Shown here: positions 16,082 to 25,478 of the stretch, in pieces
Numbering within the stretch: the first letter of the stretch is position 1
How the letters are laid out: every line of letters begins with the position of its first letter
Translations under genes and position numbers: made by a program
The notes under the pieces: generated by a model
Database searches by the model: none
What the model saw: only the letters and a program-made list of their open reading frames with translations
Told to the model about the DNA's origin: nothing
Assembly (NCBI GenBank): GCA_016794785.1
Contig: JAEUHC010000014.1
Location: 186,001-250,000, forward strand
Direction of reading: 5' to 3'
Source of the DNA: Opitutaceae bacterium
GTDB lineage: Bacteria > Verrucomicrobiota > Verrucomicrobiia > Opitutales > Opitutaceae
Length of the DNA: 64,000 bases

Positions 16082-17674
16082 TCAGGCCCAGAGTTTCTTC
16101 TGCCCGTCGCTGAATCGTCCGATGATCGGGCCGTGCATCACATGGCGCCCGGCCGCGAGGCGCTGGCGGCCGCCGATCCATACATCGCGAATCGCACGGC
16201 GCTCGAAGCCAAAGACAATCGCCGCGAGGAGCGACGACGCGTCGGCCCCCGCGATCGAGGGGTCGTGCAGGTTCACTGTGAAAAAATCCGCCGGCCGTCC
16301 GACCTCCAGCGCACCGCCCGTGGCGCCAAGGCTGCGCGCCCCGCCGACCGTCGCCGCGTGAAAGAGCGCCGGCACCGCCAGCACACTGTGCCGCCCGGTC
16401 GCCGCGCGCTGGAAAAGCTCAAGCAGCCGCGCCTCGCCGATGAGATCCGTGCGCGCGTGCGTGTCGGTGCCGAGCGCCACCCCCGCGCCGGCGGCAATCA
16501 ATTTTTCAACCGGCGCGACACCCTGGCCCGCCGCCAGTGATCCGGTCGGGCAAGCGCACAAGAGAGCGCGCGCGGCGCCGAGCAGCTTCACATCCTCGTC
16601 GCCCAGCTGACCCGCATCGACGGCCGTGAAGCGCTTGTCGAGCAGGCCCAGCTCCGCGAGCTCGGCCAGGGGCGTGCGACCCGCGGCCGCCGCCGGCACA
16701 TGCGCATGCAGGCGCAGGCGCTGCGCGCGCGCGTGGCCCGCGATGACCTTGAGCTGATCGGGCGGAAGCGCACCGAGCGTGTGAACGCCGGCGCCGATCC
16801 AGACTTCGTCGGCCGGATAGTTCTTTTCCACCGCACGACCCAGCGCTTCCGTCTCGCGCACCCAAGCGTCGGCGCCCGCCTGCCGGCAGCGCGCGGGCGC
16901 GGCGAGATCGCAGGCGGTGTTGAGCAGGGCGATACGCACGCCCACCTCATGCGCCGCGCGGATGATTTCGGCCGCGAGGTGGTGAGGCTCGGGCCACGGC
17001 GAGCCATCGGGCCGCGCGTGAAGAAAATGGAATTCACCCACGCACGTGATGCCGGCAGTGAGCATCTCGAGAAACACCATCCGCGCCGTGTCGAAGACCT
17101 CCTCCTCACCGAGCCCCGCCAAGGCGCGGTCAAGCGACTCGGCCCGCCCGCGCAGCGCGCGGTGCCACGCGTGCGAGTGGGCGTTGACCAAGCCGGGCAG
17201 CGCAGCCTGCCCTTCGAGGCGCCGGGCCGTCGCGAGGTCCGCCGGCTCGCGCGAGAACCGCGTGATGCGGCCGGTGGCGTCGGCAAAAAACGCGAGGCCG
17301 CTCTCGAACTTCTCGCCGGTGTAGACGAGGTCCGGCAACCAGCCGCCCTCGCGCGAGCCGTGCGGCACGCCGGCCTGGGTCACGGCCGCCGATACCGGGG
17401 CCGGCGCGCGCACGGGCACCCGCGGCTCCTGTCGCGCCGCCCCGCCCGCGAAATCCGGCCGCCGGCCCGCCCCGCCCCGATCGCCCCGTGGATCGCGGAA
17501 ATCGCGCGGGGCGCCCCGTCCGCGATCGTCGCGCGGACCGGGGCCGCCGCGCGCCGGGCGGGGATCATTGCGTTGGGCTTGGGGTCGTCTTTGCTCCACG
17601 GGGATCGGAGACCGTGCCGAGGATCGGCCGGCATTCAACGTCGTTTCCACGGCGAATTTCCGGCTGGCGGTCAC
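16082..17674 (-). CDS. HutF-like amidohydrolase with Arg/Gly/Pro-rich N-terminal extension
   Basis: The core from about residue 112 is an amidohydrolase TIM barrel closest to formimidoylglutamate deiminase. 'GLVNAHSHAWHRALRG' holds the HxH pair (His166, His168), with 'RLHAHV' and 'VALGTDTHARTDLIGEARLLEL' further on. The VHATH-type strand, where HutF enzymes carry a metal-binding His, reads 'VDAGQL', so that ligand appears replaced by Asp. The 'HVAEQ' glutamate is also absent. Residues about 25-95 are a low-complexity Arg/Gly/Asp/Pro run. The GTG start at 17674 overlaps the LacI TGA (GTGA), which supports this long form. A start near residue 100 would remove the extension. It is co-transcribed with the LacI gene. 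The substrate is unknown; N-formimino-L-glutamate hydrolysis is uncertain. Confidence 0.82.
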   Translation of the reverse strand: MTASRKFAVETTLNAGRSSARSPIPVEQRRPQAQRNDPRPARGGPGPRDDRGRGAPRDFRDPRGDRGGAGRRPDFAGGAARQEPRVPVRAPAPVSAAVTQAGVPHGSREGGWLPDLVYTGEKFESGLAFFADATGRITRFSREPADLATARRLEGQAALPGLVNAHSHAWHRALRGRAESLDRALAGLGEEEVFDTARMVFLEMLTAGITCVGEFHFLHARPDGSPWPEPHHLAAEIIRAAHEVGVRIALLNTACDLAAPARCRQAGADAWVRETEALGRAVEKNYPADEVWIGAGVHTLGALPPDQLKVIAGHARAQRLRLHAHVPAAAAGRTPLAELAELGLLDKRFTAVDAGQLGDEDVKLLGAARALLCACPTGSLAAGQGVAPVEKLIAAGAGVALGTDTHARTDLIGEARLLELFQRAATGRHSVLAVPALFHAATVGGARSLGATGGALEVGRPADFFTVNLHDPSIAGADASSLLAAIVFGFERRAIRDVWIGGRQRLAAGRHVMHGPIIGRFSDGQKKLWA

Positions 17675-18684
17675 AACCCGCGCACTGTGGGACCAGGGAC
17701 AATCGCTCCCGGCACCATCAGCGTGCGCGGCACCGCAGGCAGGCCCCGTTCACCCCGCTGGATTTGCGCAATCAAGGCATCCACAGCCACCCCACCCTGC
17801 AACTCGAGCCGGGGATCGAGACCCGCGCAGGGCACGGTGCTCTCGTCGCGGTTGAGGCTGAAAAATCCCGTGTCGCCCGGCACGGCCCGGCCCAGTTTTT
17901 TGAGCCACCCGATGCACGCCTCCACGTGGCCGATCACCACATCCGGCTGGTGCGCGCGAAACCAGCGGGCAAACGCGGCCTCGGTGATCTTCTCGCCGCG
18001 CAGGACCGGCACCGTGTCGAGGCTTTCAGGCCGCCGCTGGAAAGCCTCGAAGGCCGCCGACCATTTGCCGAGGATGCGCTCGTCCTTGAAGGCCTCGATG
18101 ATCAAGCCGGCGCGCCGGTAGCCACGTGTCCTCAGCCAGACCAGCGCCGTGGTCAAGGTGAGGTAATGATCGTGGCAGATCGTGTGAAGGGATGGCTCGC
18201 GCTGGCCGTAGTCGATCTCCAAGGCGACAAATTCATCCCAAGGGAAATCGAACGGCTCCCGCAGCGGTTGCGAGTAGAGGAAGATCACGCCTAGCACGCC
18301 ACGCGCCCGCAGGTTGGTCAGCACCGCCTGCGGCCGCGCACACATCTCGGCCAGGCTGAAGGCATCAAGCTGAAAGCCCAGTTCCCGCGCCCGCGCCTGC
18401 GCGCCGCGGACAATGCGCCGCTGCTGCGGGAGCATCTGCGCCTGCCCCGCGTGCGGGACATGCACTATCGCGAGGTTGCCGATGAACGCCGCCGCCCGCG
18501 CCCCGCGCAAGTGCGCCATGAGCGCGCCGACGAGCTCGTTGCGCGTGTAGCCGAGCGCCCGGGCCGCCGCCTCAATCCGCGCGCGGGTCTTCGCCCCGAC
18601 ATGCATCTTGCCGGCCAGCGCGCGCGACACCGTGGCGGTGGAGAGGCCGCAATGCGCGGCGAGGGAGCGAATCGTGGCGGCCAT
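17671..18684 (-). CDS. LacI family transcriptional regulator
   Basis: From ATG 18684 the protein has 337 residues. The N-terminal helix-turn-helix is 'IRSLAAHCGLSTATVSRALAG', with the hinge region after 'ARALGYTRN'. The ligand-binding half contains 'GVLGVIFLYSQPL', 'LRTRGYRRAGLII' and 'PDVVIGHVEACIGWLKK'. LacI proteins repress sugar-use genes until a sugar binds. This one is divergent from the receptor/hydrolase cluster at 18814-27701, which it probably controls. A near-palindrome at 18699-18713, just upstream of its own start, is a candidate operator. It overlaps the downstream amidohydrolase by four bases. Confidence 0.93.
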   Translation of the reverse strand: MAATIRSLAAHCGLSTATVSRALAGKMHVGAKTRARIEAAARALGYTRNELVGALMAHLRGARAAAFIGNLAIVHVPHAGQAQMLPQQRRIVRGAQARARELGFQLDAFSLAEMCARPQAVLTNLRARGVLGVIFLYSQPLREPFDFPWDEFVALEIDYGQREPSLHTICHDHYLTLTTALVWLRTRGYRRAGLIIEAFKDERILGKWSAAFEAFQRRPESLDTVPVLRGEKITEAAFARWFRAHQPDVVIGHVEACIGWLKKLGRAVPGDTGFFSLNRDESTVPCAGLDPRLELQGGVAVDALIAQIQRGERGLPAVPRTLMVPGAIVPGPTVRGL

Positions 18685-18698
18685 GAAAGCGGGCTGGT

Positions 18699-18713
18699 CT
18701 GTAACTGTTGCAG
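18699..18713. promoter_or_regulatory. Candidate LacI-type operator
   Basis: CTGTAACTGTTGCAG is a 15-base sequence whose 7-base arms match at six positions around a central T. It lies 15 bases upstream of the lacI-like start and about 100 bases upstream of the TonB receptor at 18814, where one operator could serve both genes. Confidence 0.45.
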
Positions 18714-18813
18714 ATTCCGATCGCTGACAGCCCAAAGGCAAGGACTACGACTGCCCGGCGAGATTGCCCCGGGCCGGATCAGCTCCCGGTCCACCCCTTA
18801 ACCCACCCTCCCC

Positions 18814-21069
18814 ATGAATAGAATACCGATGCTCGTGCTCACCGCGCTTCTCCCCGCCACGCTGCTGCCGGCCCAGCCGGCCAAAACCACCGAGGAAACC
18901 ATCAAGCTGTCCGAGTTCAGCGTCTCCGCCGATCGCGCCTCCGGCTACCGCGCCCAGACCGCCATCACCGCGACCGGCTTCGGCACCAACATCATCGACA
19001 CACCCGTCACCATCAACGTCCTCACGGGCGAGTTCGTCGCCGATCTCGGGGCGAATCTCCAGAGCGAGGTGCTGCGCTACGTGCCCGGGATCCAGACCAA
19101 CCCGAATTACGAATCCTACATCAACATCCGCGGCTTCTCCGGCCTCCAGTCCTACCGTAACGGCCAGTATCGCCGGCAGCTTTATTCCACCTGGGGCATG
19201 GACCGCATCGAGGTCATCAAGGGCTCCTCCTCGATCTTTTTCGGCCTCGTGCGGCCGGGCGGCGTCGTGAACTACATCACCAAGCGCGCCGCGTTCAAGC
19301 AGCAGGGCGGCGATGCCCGCGTGAGCTTTGGCAGCTGGGACTTCATGAAGGGCGAGGTGAACTACAACGTCGGCGGCGACAACCTCGCCGTCCGCGTCGG
19401 CGCCGGCGCGATCGACGCCGGCGGCTGGCGCGACAACGACTTCAAGACGGAGCACTACCTCGGCGGTGCGCTCGCGGGGCAGATCACCAAGGACAGCCTG
19501 CTCACCATCGATCTCGAGACCGTGCGCCGCGTGAACCAGGACCGCGAGTCCGCCGCCGTCCTGCGCACCAACTCGCGCTACCACGGCAACCCCGCCGCCA
19601 TCGCCAGCGGCCTCGGCGCCCGCGCCTGGCTCAACGCCAACGGCTTTGCCGCCGTGCCGACGTTCGACATCTTCGCGCCCGTTTTCGGCAGCGGCGATCC
19701 CTACGGCCGCAAGGTCACGATGGGCCGCGAAACCTACTCCTTCTACCAATCCTACACCGCCGACCTCGAGTTCACCCAGAAAATCGGCCCGAGCCTCGTC
19801 TACCAGCTGCAAGGCAACTTCGCGATCGACGACTTTGAGATCCTGCGCTCCATCGGCGGCGACCAGGAGCCCTTTGCCGACGGCACCGTGCGCTTCCGCT
19901 TCGGCAATTTCGCGAACTACCGCGACTCCTACAACCTCGACAACAAGCTCACCTACCGCTTCGCCCTCGCCGACACGCAGCACACGCTCGCCCTCGGGCA
20001 GGAGTCGCAGCGCGTCTATCAAGACACCCCCGGCTGGTTCGATACCGTGGGCCGCTTCCAGGACGGACGTTATGGCGCCTTCGCCGTCTGGAATCCCCGC
20101 ACGCAGCCGCTCCGCAACGCCGCGCAGGAACGCGCCGCCAGCGCCGAGACGTGGAATATCTCCCGCCGCCGCGCCGAGAAGCTCATCGGCTACTACGCCG
20201 GCCTGCAGTCGGAGTTTTTCGGCGGCCGCCTCCGCACCATCGCCGGCGTGCGCCGCAATGAATACTCGCGCAACACCTACTACGAGCGCGCCGTCACCAA
20301 CCCCGAGATCGCCACGCCCAAGACCAAGGCCAACACACCCCTCTACGGCGCGCTCGTGAAGCTCACGCCCGAGCTCTCCGCCTTCGCGATGTATTCCGAG
20401 TCGCTCGAGCCACAGCTCGGCGCCGACGCCGACGGCCGCGGCCTCTCACCCGTCAAGGGCAAGGGCTTCGACATCGGCCTGAAGTCCGCGCTCCTCGGCG
20501 GCCGGCTCGCCGGCTCCGTCTCGTTCTACGGCGTGAAGCGGGAGGACATCTCATCGCGGGACAGCGCCCGCGAAGTCGCCACCGCGCGCCAGCCATGGTT
20601 CATCTACGGCGACGCCGAGGAGTCGCAGGGCCTCGAGTTCGACCTGTCCTACAACCCGCAGGCCAACTGGCAGATCATGCTGGGCTACGCGCACGCGACC
20701 AAGGCCAAGACCGTGACCTCGACCTCTCCCGCTCGCGTCGGCCTGCCGCTCGCGGCGTTTCCGAAGGACGTGATCTCGCTCTGGACGAAATACGATTTCC
20801 GCACCGGCGACCTCGCCGGCATCTCGATCGGCGGCGGCCTGCGCGACAGTTCGTCCGCGCGCTTCGCGGCGGACCCAAACCTCGTCGCCAAGATGCCCGC
20901 CTACACGACCGTGGATTTGCTCGCGCAGTATCGCCTCAAGCTCGCCGGCCGCGACGCCGTGCTCCAGCTCAACGTGCGGAACGTCTTCGACGAGGAATAT
21001 CGCGAGGGTAACATGGGCGGCTTCGGCGATCCGCGGAATTTCCTCGTCTCGCTCAGCACGAAGTTCTGA
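18814..21069 (+). CDS. TonB-dependent outer-membrane receptor (751 aa)
   Basis: A signal peptide ending LLPAQP is followed by a TonB-box-like stretch 'IKLSEFSVSADRASGY' and the plug domain. Plug landmarks are 'NIIDTPVTINVLTGEFV', 'GIQTNPNYESYINIRGF', 'RIEVIKGSSSIFFGLVRPGGVVNYITKR'. The remainder is an alternating beta-barrel ending in Phe ('LVSLSTKF'). The plug resembles the siderophore-receptor subfamily, which in this group also includes carbohydrate importers. Here it heads a cluster of glycoside hydrolases under a LacI regulator, so uptake of a plant- or algal-type oligosaccharide is more likely than iron. GH28 follows after 17 bases. Confidence 0.93.
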   Translation: MNRIPMLVLTALLPATLLPAQPAKTTEETIKLSEFSVSADRASGYRAQTAITATGFGTNIIDTPVTINVLTGEFVADLGANLQSEVLRYVPGIQTNPNYESYINIRGFSGLQSYRNGQYRRQLYSTWGMDRIEVIKGSSSIFFGLVRPGGVVNYITKRAAFKQQGGDARVSFGSWDFMKGEVNYNVGGDNLAVRVGAGAIDAGGWRDNDFKTEHYLGGALAGQITKDSLLTIDLETVRRVNQDRESAAVLRTNSRYHGNPAAIASGLGARAWLNANGFAAVPTFDIFAPVFGSGDPYGRKVTMGRETYSFYQSYTADLEFTQKIGPSLVYQLQGNFAIDDFEILRSIGGDQEPFADGTVRFRFGNFANYRDSYNLDNKLTYRFALADTQHTLALGQESQRVYQDTPGWFDTVGRFQDGRYGAFAVWNPRTQPLRNAAQERAASAETWNISRRRAEKLIGYYAGLQSEFFGGRLRTIAGVRRNEYSRNTYYERAVTNPEIATPKTKANTPLYGALVKLTPELSAFAMYSESLEPQLGADADGRGLSPVKGKGFDIGLKSALLGGRLAGSVSFYGVKREDISSRDSAREVATARQPWFIYGDAEESQGLEFDLSYNPQANWQIMLGYAHATKAKTVTSTSPARVGLPLAAFPKDVISLWTKYDFRTGDLAGISIGGGLRDSSSARFAADPNLVAKMPAYTTVDLLAQYRLKLAGRDAVLQLNVRNVFDEEYREGNMGGFGDPRNFLVSLSTKF

Positions 21070-21086
21070 GCCACCCTGGGACCGCC

Positions 21087-22553
21087 ATGCGCCCCGCGGG
21101 CGAAAGCCGCCGCGCCACAATGGGAAGCGCGCCGATCCCAACGCGCTTTCCCCGCCCGCGCATCGAGTTCGCCGCGCTCGTCCTGGCCCTCGCCCCCGCC
21201 CTCATGGCCACCCCGGGCCACTCGCCCGCCGACTACGGCGCGGCGCTCGACGGCCGCACGCTCGACCGCGCGGCCCTGCAGGCCGCCATCGACGCGGCGC
21301 ACGCGGCCGGCGGCGGCACGGTCGCCGTGCCCGCCGGCCGCACGCTGCTCACCGGCTCCTTCGAGATGAAGTCGCGCGTCACGCTCCACCTCGCGCCCGG
21401 TAGCCGGCTCGTCGCGAGCACCGAGCGGGAGGACTACCGCGACGCCGTGCTCATCGAGGCCTTCGGCGCCGAGGAGATCGCGTTCACCGGCTCAGGCACG
21501 ATCGACGGGTGCGGGCCGGCGTTCATGGCCGAGGAGCAGCCGCACATCTTCCGCCCCAAACCGTGGCGGCCCAAGGTCATGCTGCTCGAGGGCTGCCGCC
21601 GCGTGCGCCTCTCCGATTTCACGATCCGCGACTCCCCCAACTGGACGATCCACTTCGCCGGCTGCGACGACGTCACCGTGCGCGGCGTCACGATTCTCAA
21701 CAACCGCAAGATTCCCAACTGCGACGGCATCGCGCCCGACCATTCGCGCAACGTCCGGATCAGCGACTGCCACATCGAGGCCGGCGACGACTGCATCGTG
21801 ATCAAGAACCGCCCGGAATACATGCGCTACGGGCCGAGCGAGAACATCATCGTCACCAACTGCACGCTCGTCTCGACCTCCGCCGCGCTGAAGCTCGGCA
21901 CCGAGACGCACGACGACATCCGCGGCGTCCTCTTCTCCAACTGCGTCATTCGCGGCAGCCACCGCGGCATCGCCCTCGTGCTCCGCGACGAGGGCAGCAT
22001 CTCCGATGTGCTCGTGCACAACCTCGTGATCGAGACCAAGCTCTTCCACCCCGCGTGGTGGGGCGGAACCGAGCCCATCTACGTGAGCGCGCGACCGCGC
22101 ACGCCCGGCGGCAAGATCGGCACGCTGCGTGGCCTGCGCTTCAGCCACATCATCGCGCGCGGGCCAGGCGGCGTCTTCATCGCCGGATCGCCCGAATGCG
22201 TGCCGGACGACATCGTGCTCGATCACGTCACGGTCGAGCTCACGCCGTCACCGGATTTCCCGCACAGCCGCATCGACGAGCGCCCGCCGGAGCCCAACCC
22301 GCACGCCGGCCCGCCCGCCGGCGAGTTCCGCGCAGAGCAAGAATCCGCCGTCGCGACCGCGCCGCTCGCCGGCTTCCGCATCCGCGAGGCCCGCGGCGTC
22401 GCGCTCACGAACTGCACCGTGCGCCTGGCAACCGCCCCGCCGCCCGGCGCCATCGCGCTCGACACGGCGCGCGCCGAGATTGTGCGCAACGACGCGTTCC
22501 GCGAGGCGCGCGGCCCTGTTTTTCCCAACCATCCAACCCTGCCCACTCCATGA
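21087..22553 (+). CDS. GH28-like right-handed beta-helix glycosidase
   Basis: This 488-residue protein has an N-terminal hydrophobic stretch (residues about 27-42), consistent with export; ATG 21120 is an alternative start. The pectate-lyase-like superhelix has repeated 'NVRISDCHIEAGDDC'-type turns. The GH28 acids are present: 'NCDG' (Asp213) and 'GDD' (Asp234, Asp235). The classical GHG and RIK motifs are not; their place is taken by 'TSAALKLGTE'. The family hydrolyses polygalacturonan or related uronans. Loss of GHG/RIK suggests a different substrate or linkage. The stop overlaps the next receptor's ATG (ATGA, 22550-22553), so the genes are translationally coupled. Confidence 0.88.
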   Translation: MRPAGESRRATMGSAPIPTRFPRPRIEFAALVLALAPALMATPGHSPADYGAALDGRTLDRAALQAAIDAAHAAGGGTVAVPAGRTLLTGSFEMKSRVTLHLAPGSRLVASTEREDYRDAVLIEAFGAEEIAFTGSGTIDGCGPAFMAEEQPHIFRPKPWRPKVMLLEGCRRVRLSDFTIRDSPNWTIHFAGCDDVTVRGVTILNNRKIPNCDGIAPDHSRNVRISDCHIEAGDDCIVIKNRPEYMRYGPSENIIVTNCTLVSTSAALKLGTETHDDIRGVLFSNCVIRGSHRGIALVLRDEGSISDVLVHNLVIETKLFHPAWWGGTEPIYVSARPRTPGGKIGTLRGLRFSHIIARGPGGVFIAGSPECVPDDIVLDHVTVELTPSPDFPHSRIDERPPEPNPHAGPPAGEFRAEQESAVATAPLAGFRIREARGVALTNCTVRLATAPPPGAIALDTARAEIVRNDAFREARGPVFPNHPTLPTP

Positions 22554-25456
22554 ACACCCGCCTCCTCGCCTTCCTTGCCGTCGCCGCGCTCGCGCCAGCC
22601 GGCCTGCGCGCCCAAGCCGCCGCGCCCACCCCCGCCGCCGGCGATCCCATCCAGCTCTCGGAGTTCCGCGTCGATACCTCCAAGGACAAGGGCTACCTCG
22701 CGACCAACGCCATCTCCGGCACGCGCCTCAACACCGCGATCAAGGATCTGCCGATGCCGATCGAGGTCGTCACCAGCGAGTTCATCCGCGACATCGGCGC
22801 CACCGATCTAAAGGAGGCGCTCGCCTACAGCGCCGGCATCTACGGCTCGGATGCGTTTACCACCGAGAGCGGTGGGCCGGGACTGTTCGATTTTTCGCCG
22901 TCGCGCCCGACCAACAAGGCCCTCGGTGACCTGCCCTCCGCCGTCAACATCCGCGGCTTCTACACCGGCACCCAGCTCCGCCTCGGCTTCCGCAACGGCA
23001 CGCAATACGACGCCACAGTCGTCGGCGCGCCGAGCGACGCTGTGGACATCGATCGCGCCGAGGTCGTGCGCGGCCCCGCCGCCCTGCTCTACGGCGTGAG
23101 CACGCTCGGCGGCGTCGTCAACGTCCTGCCCAAGCTTCCGCTCTCGAAACCCCGCTACGAGATCGCCGCCGCCTACGGCAGCTTTGATTTCGCCCGCGCC
23201 TCCATCGACGCCACGGGCCCGCTCGCGCCCGGCAAGTTGAACTACCGCCTGCTCGCCTCGCACCAGCAGACCGGCAGCACCTTCGACCACTACGAGCAGC
23301 AGGTGGATTTCCTCTCGGCCAAGCTCGAATGGCGGCCCTTCCGCGCGACCAACATCTACGCCGAATACGCTTGGCAGCGGACCCACACCGAGGGCCTCGG
23401 CTTCAACGCCGGCACGGCGTTGCGCGACATCAACGACAACGCGGACGCCACGCTCGGCCGCAATCGCTACAACGAGCCCTTCAACTGGACGCGCGACTTC
23501 GGCGGCCGCTCGCGCCGCACCTTCAACCTCGCCGGGCCCGACACCTTCGAGCGCAACCGAACGTGGAGCACTGTGGTGCAGGCCGAGCAGCGGCTCCTCG
23601 AGGGCCTCACGCTCGTCGCCGGCTGGCAGTTCTCCCGCACCGATGTCACGCAGCGCCGCATCCTCGCCGCGCAGACCGTCAGCCTCGCCGCCGCCAACCT
23701 CGGCCAGGTGCCCGACCGCAGCCTCGTGACCGTCTTCCCCAACGGCACCGGCAAGGTCATCCGCTACGACTGGGACAATGACCCGCTCCAAGTCGATTCA
23801 CGCCAATACCGACTCGAGCTCGCCTACAAGTTCGCCCTCGGAAAAACCAACCACAGCCTGCTCCTCGGCCGCCAGAGCACGCGCGACGAGGTCTTCCGCC
23901 CCAACAACAACCCCACGATCCAGAACACCTCGAGCAACGCCGCATTCGTGCGCACGGAGTTCCGCAGCGTCACCGACTACAACCCGATCCGCTACGACGG
24001 CACGTCCTTTGAGCGCGCCCGCGACACCACGCAATGGAACTGGTTCGACGGCGACTACGCCGTCTACAACGCCAAGTTTCTTTCCGACCGCCTCAACCTG
24101 ATCCTCGGCGCGCGCCGCGATCGCTTCGCCTCGCGCGTGCTCGACTTCGACTACGTCGGCGGCATCCGCAACGCCAACCCCACCAACGCCGACAACGGTC
24201 CCGGCACGCCGCGCCCCGCCAACGCGCCGCAGCGCGCCGGCTATCGCTTCGGCGGCAAGCCGCAGAAGGAGACCACCGGCACCGTCGGCCTCAGCTACAA
24301 AATCAGCGACGCCGTCTCGCTCTACGGCCTCACCGCGCAGGGCCTCTTCCCCAACCCCGGCCAGCGCGACGGCAGCGCCACCAATTTCGACGCCGAGAAA
24401 ACCCTCAGCCGCGAACTCGGCCTCAAGGTCGATCTGCTCAAGGGCAAGATCTCCGGCACGATCTCGTGGTTCAAAATCAACCGCGAGAACGCCACCTACT
24501 TCTACTCCAACGCCCCCGCGCCCCGCGCCAACTACGCCCGCGCCGTCGATCCCGTCTCCAACATCAACAACTTCGACCCCGAGCGCCCGCGCACCTACGC
24601 CGTGCGCACGCAGTATTTCCCCGCGGGCCACGCCGGCACGCCCGCCACGACCGCCGGCTACTTCGTCGTGAACTACGAGAACCCCACCGCCGCCGAACGC
24701 GCCGCGCTCGAAGCCGCCTTCCGCGACACGCTCACCACGACACCGATCAACTATGGCGACACGGCGACCAACAATCCCAGCAAGGGCGGCTCGCGCGGTT
24801 CCGATGTCTCCTACCAGGAGGAGGCGACCGGCTTCGATGCTCAGCTCATCTTCTCCCCGCGGCCCAACTGGCAGATCGTCACCAGCTACGCCCGCATCAA
24901 CAAGGAGGTCTCGGAGGGCTTCAAGCTCGTGGATCACCGCGACCTCAACAATGGCCGCCAGTTCGGCACCGAATACGACGCCTGGCTCTACGAGCTCGGC
25001 CGCGAGAACTTCGGCGACCCGAAGCTGCCCTCCACCTACAACGGCAAGAACATCGTCGGCCGCTCCCTCGATCTCGGGCCGAAGCAGACCGCCTCGATTT
25101 TTTCCAACTATCGGATCGAGTCCGGCGCGTTCAAGGATCTGAGCCTGCGCCTTGGCGTGATCCACACCGGCCCTCGCCCGACCAGCGTCGATTTTGGCGG
25201 CGGCAACACTAATGTGAACACTCTCCGCACCCCAAACGTCCAGCGCCGCTACGAGATCACCGCGGGCCTCGGTTATCGCTGGCGCGCCGGCGAACGCAAC
25301 TGGCGCCTCAACCTCGCCGTCAACAACCTCCTCGATGAGCGCAAGAGCGAGACGAGCGTGACCTACGCGCTGCCCAACAATACCACCACCGACCGCCGCC
25401 AGGTCACCTACTACCGGCCCCGCAGCCTGCGGCTCTCGGCCAGTGTCGATTTCTAA
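22550..25456 (+). CDS. TonB-dependent outer-membrane receptor (968 aa)
   Basis: The ATG overlaps the GH28 stop by four bases. The frame is open far upstream, but that part is antisense/shadow sequence. The signal peptide (MNTRLLAFLAVAALAPAGLRAQ) is followed by 'PIQLSEFRVDTSKDKGY', the plug segment 'TAIKDLPMPIEVVTSEFI', and 'DIDRAEVVRGPAALLYGVSTLGGVVNVLPK'. A long barrel has many Tyr/Phe/Trp positions and a C-terminal Phe. The plug is of the same general type as the 751-residue receptor, with a larger extracellular portion. Two receptors in one hydrolase operon suggest import of two products or sizes of the same polymer. The GH42-like gene starts 22 bases after the stop. Confidence 0.93.
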   Translation: MNTRLLAFLAVAALAPAGLRAQAAAPTPAAGDPIQLSEFRVDTSKDKGYLATNAISGTRLNTAIKDLPMPIEVVTSEFIRDIGATDLKEALAYSAGIYGSDAFTTESGGPGLFDFSPSRPTNKALGDLPSAVNIRGFYTGTQLRLGFRNGTQYDATVVGAPSDAVDIDRAEVVRGPAALLYGVSTLGGVVNVLPKLPLSKPRYEIAAAYGSFDFARASIDATGPLAPGKLNYRLLASHQQTGSTFDHYEQQVDFLSAKLEWRPFRATNIYAEYAWQRTHTEGLGFNAGTALRDINDNADATLGRNRYNEPFNWTRDFGGRSRRTFNLAGPDTFERNRTWSTVVQAEQRLLEGLTLVAGWQFSRTDVTQRRILAAQTVSLAAANLGQVPDRSLVTVFPNGTGKVIRYDWDNDPLQVDSRQYRLELAYKFALGKTNHSLLLGRQSTRDEVFRPNNNPTIQNTSSNAAFVRTEFRSVTDYNPIRYDGTSFERARDTTQWNWFDGDYAVYNAKFLSDRLNLILGARRDRFASRVLDFDYVGGIRNANPTNADNGPGTPRPANAPQRAGYRFGGKPQKETTGTVGLSYKISDAVSLYGLTAQGLFPNPGQRDGSATNFDAEKTLSRELGLKVDLLKGKISGTISWFKINRENATYFYSNAPAPRANYARAVDPVSNINNFDPERPRTYAVRTQYFPAGHAGTPATTAGYFVVNYENPTAAERAALEAAFRDTLTTTPINYGDTATNNPSKGGSRGSDVSYQEEATGFDAQLIFSPRPNWQIVTSYARINKEVSEGFKLVDHRDLNNGRQFGTEYDAWLYELGRENFGDPKLPSTYNGKNIVGRSLDLGPKQTASIFSNYRIESGAFKDLSLRLGVIHTGPRPTSVDFGGGNTNVNTLRTPNVQRRYEITAGLGYRWRAGERNWRLNLAVNNLLDERKSETSVTYALPNNTTTDRRQVTYYRPRSLRLSASVDF

Positions 25457-25478
25457 TCGCGCGCCGCACCCGTCTCCC

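Noticed and set aside
18685..18813. Fur or other iron-type site before the 751-aa receptor
   Set aside because: Only the LacI-like near-palindrome was found; there is no AT-rich GATAAT-type symmetry.
21509..22549. 347-codon upstream extension of the second TonB receptor frame
   Set aside because: It overlaps the GH28 gene in another frame and is Arg/His-rich. ATG 22550 starts a textbook signal peptide with a 4-base overlap to the GH28 stop.
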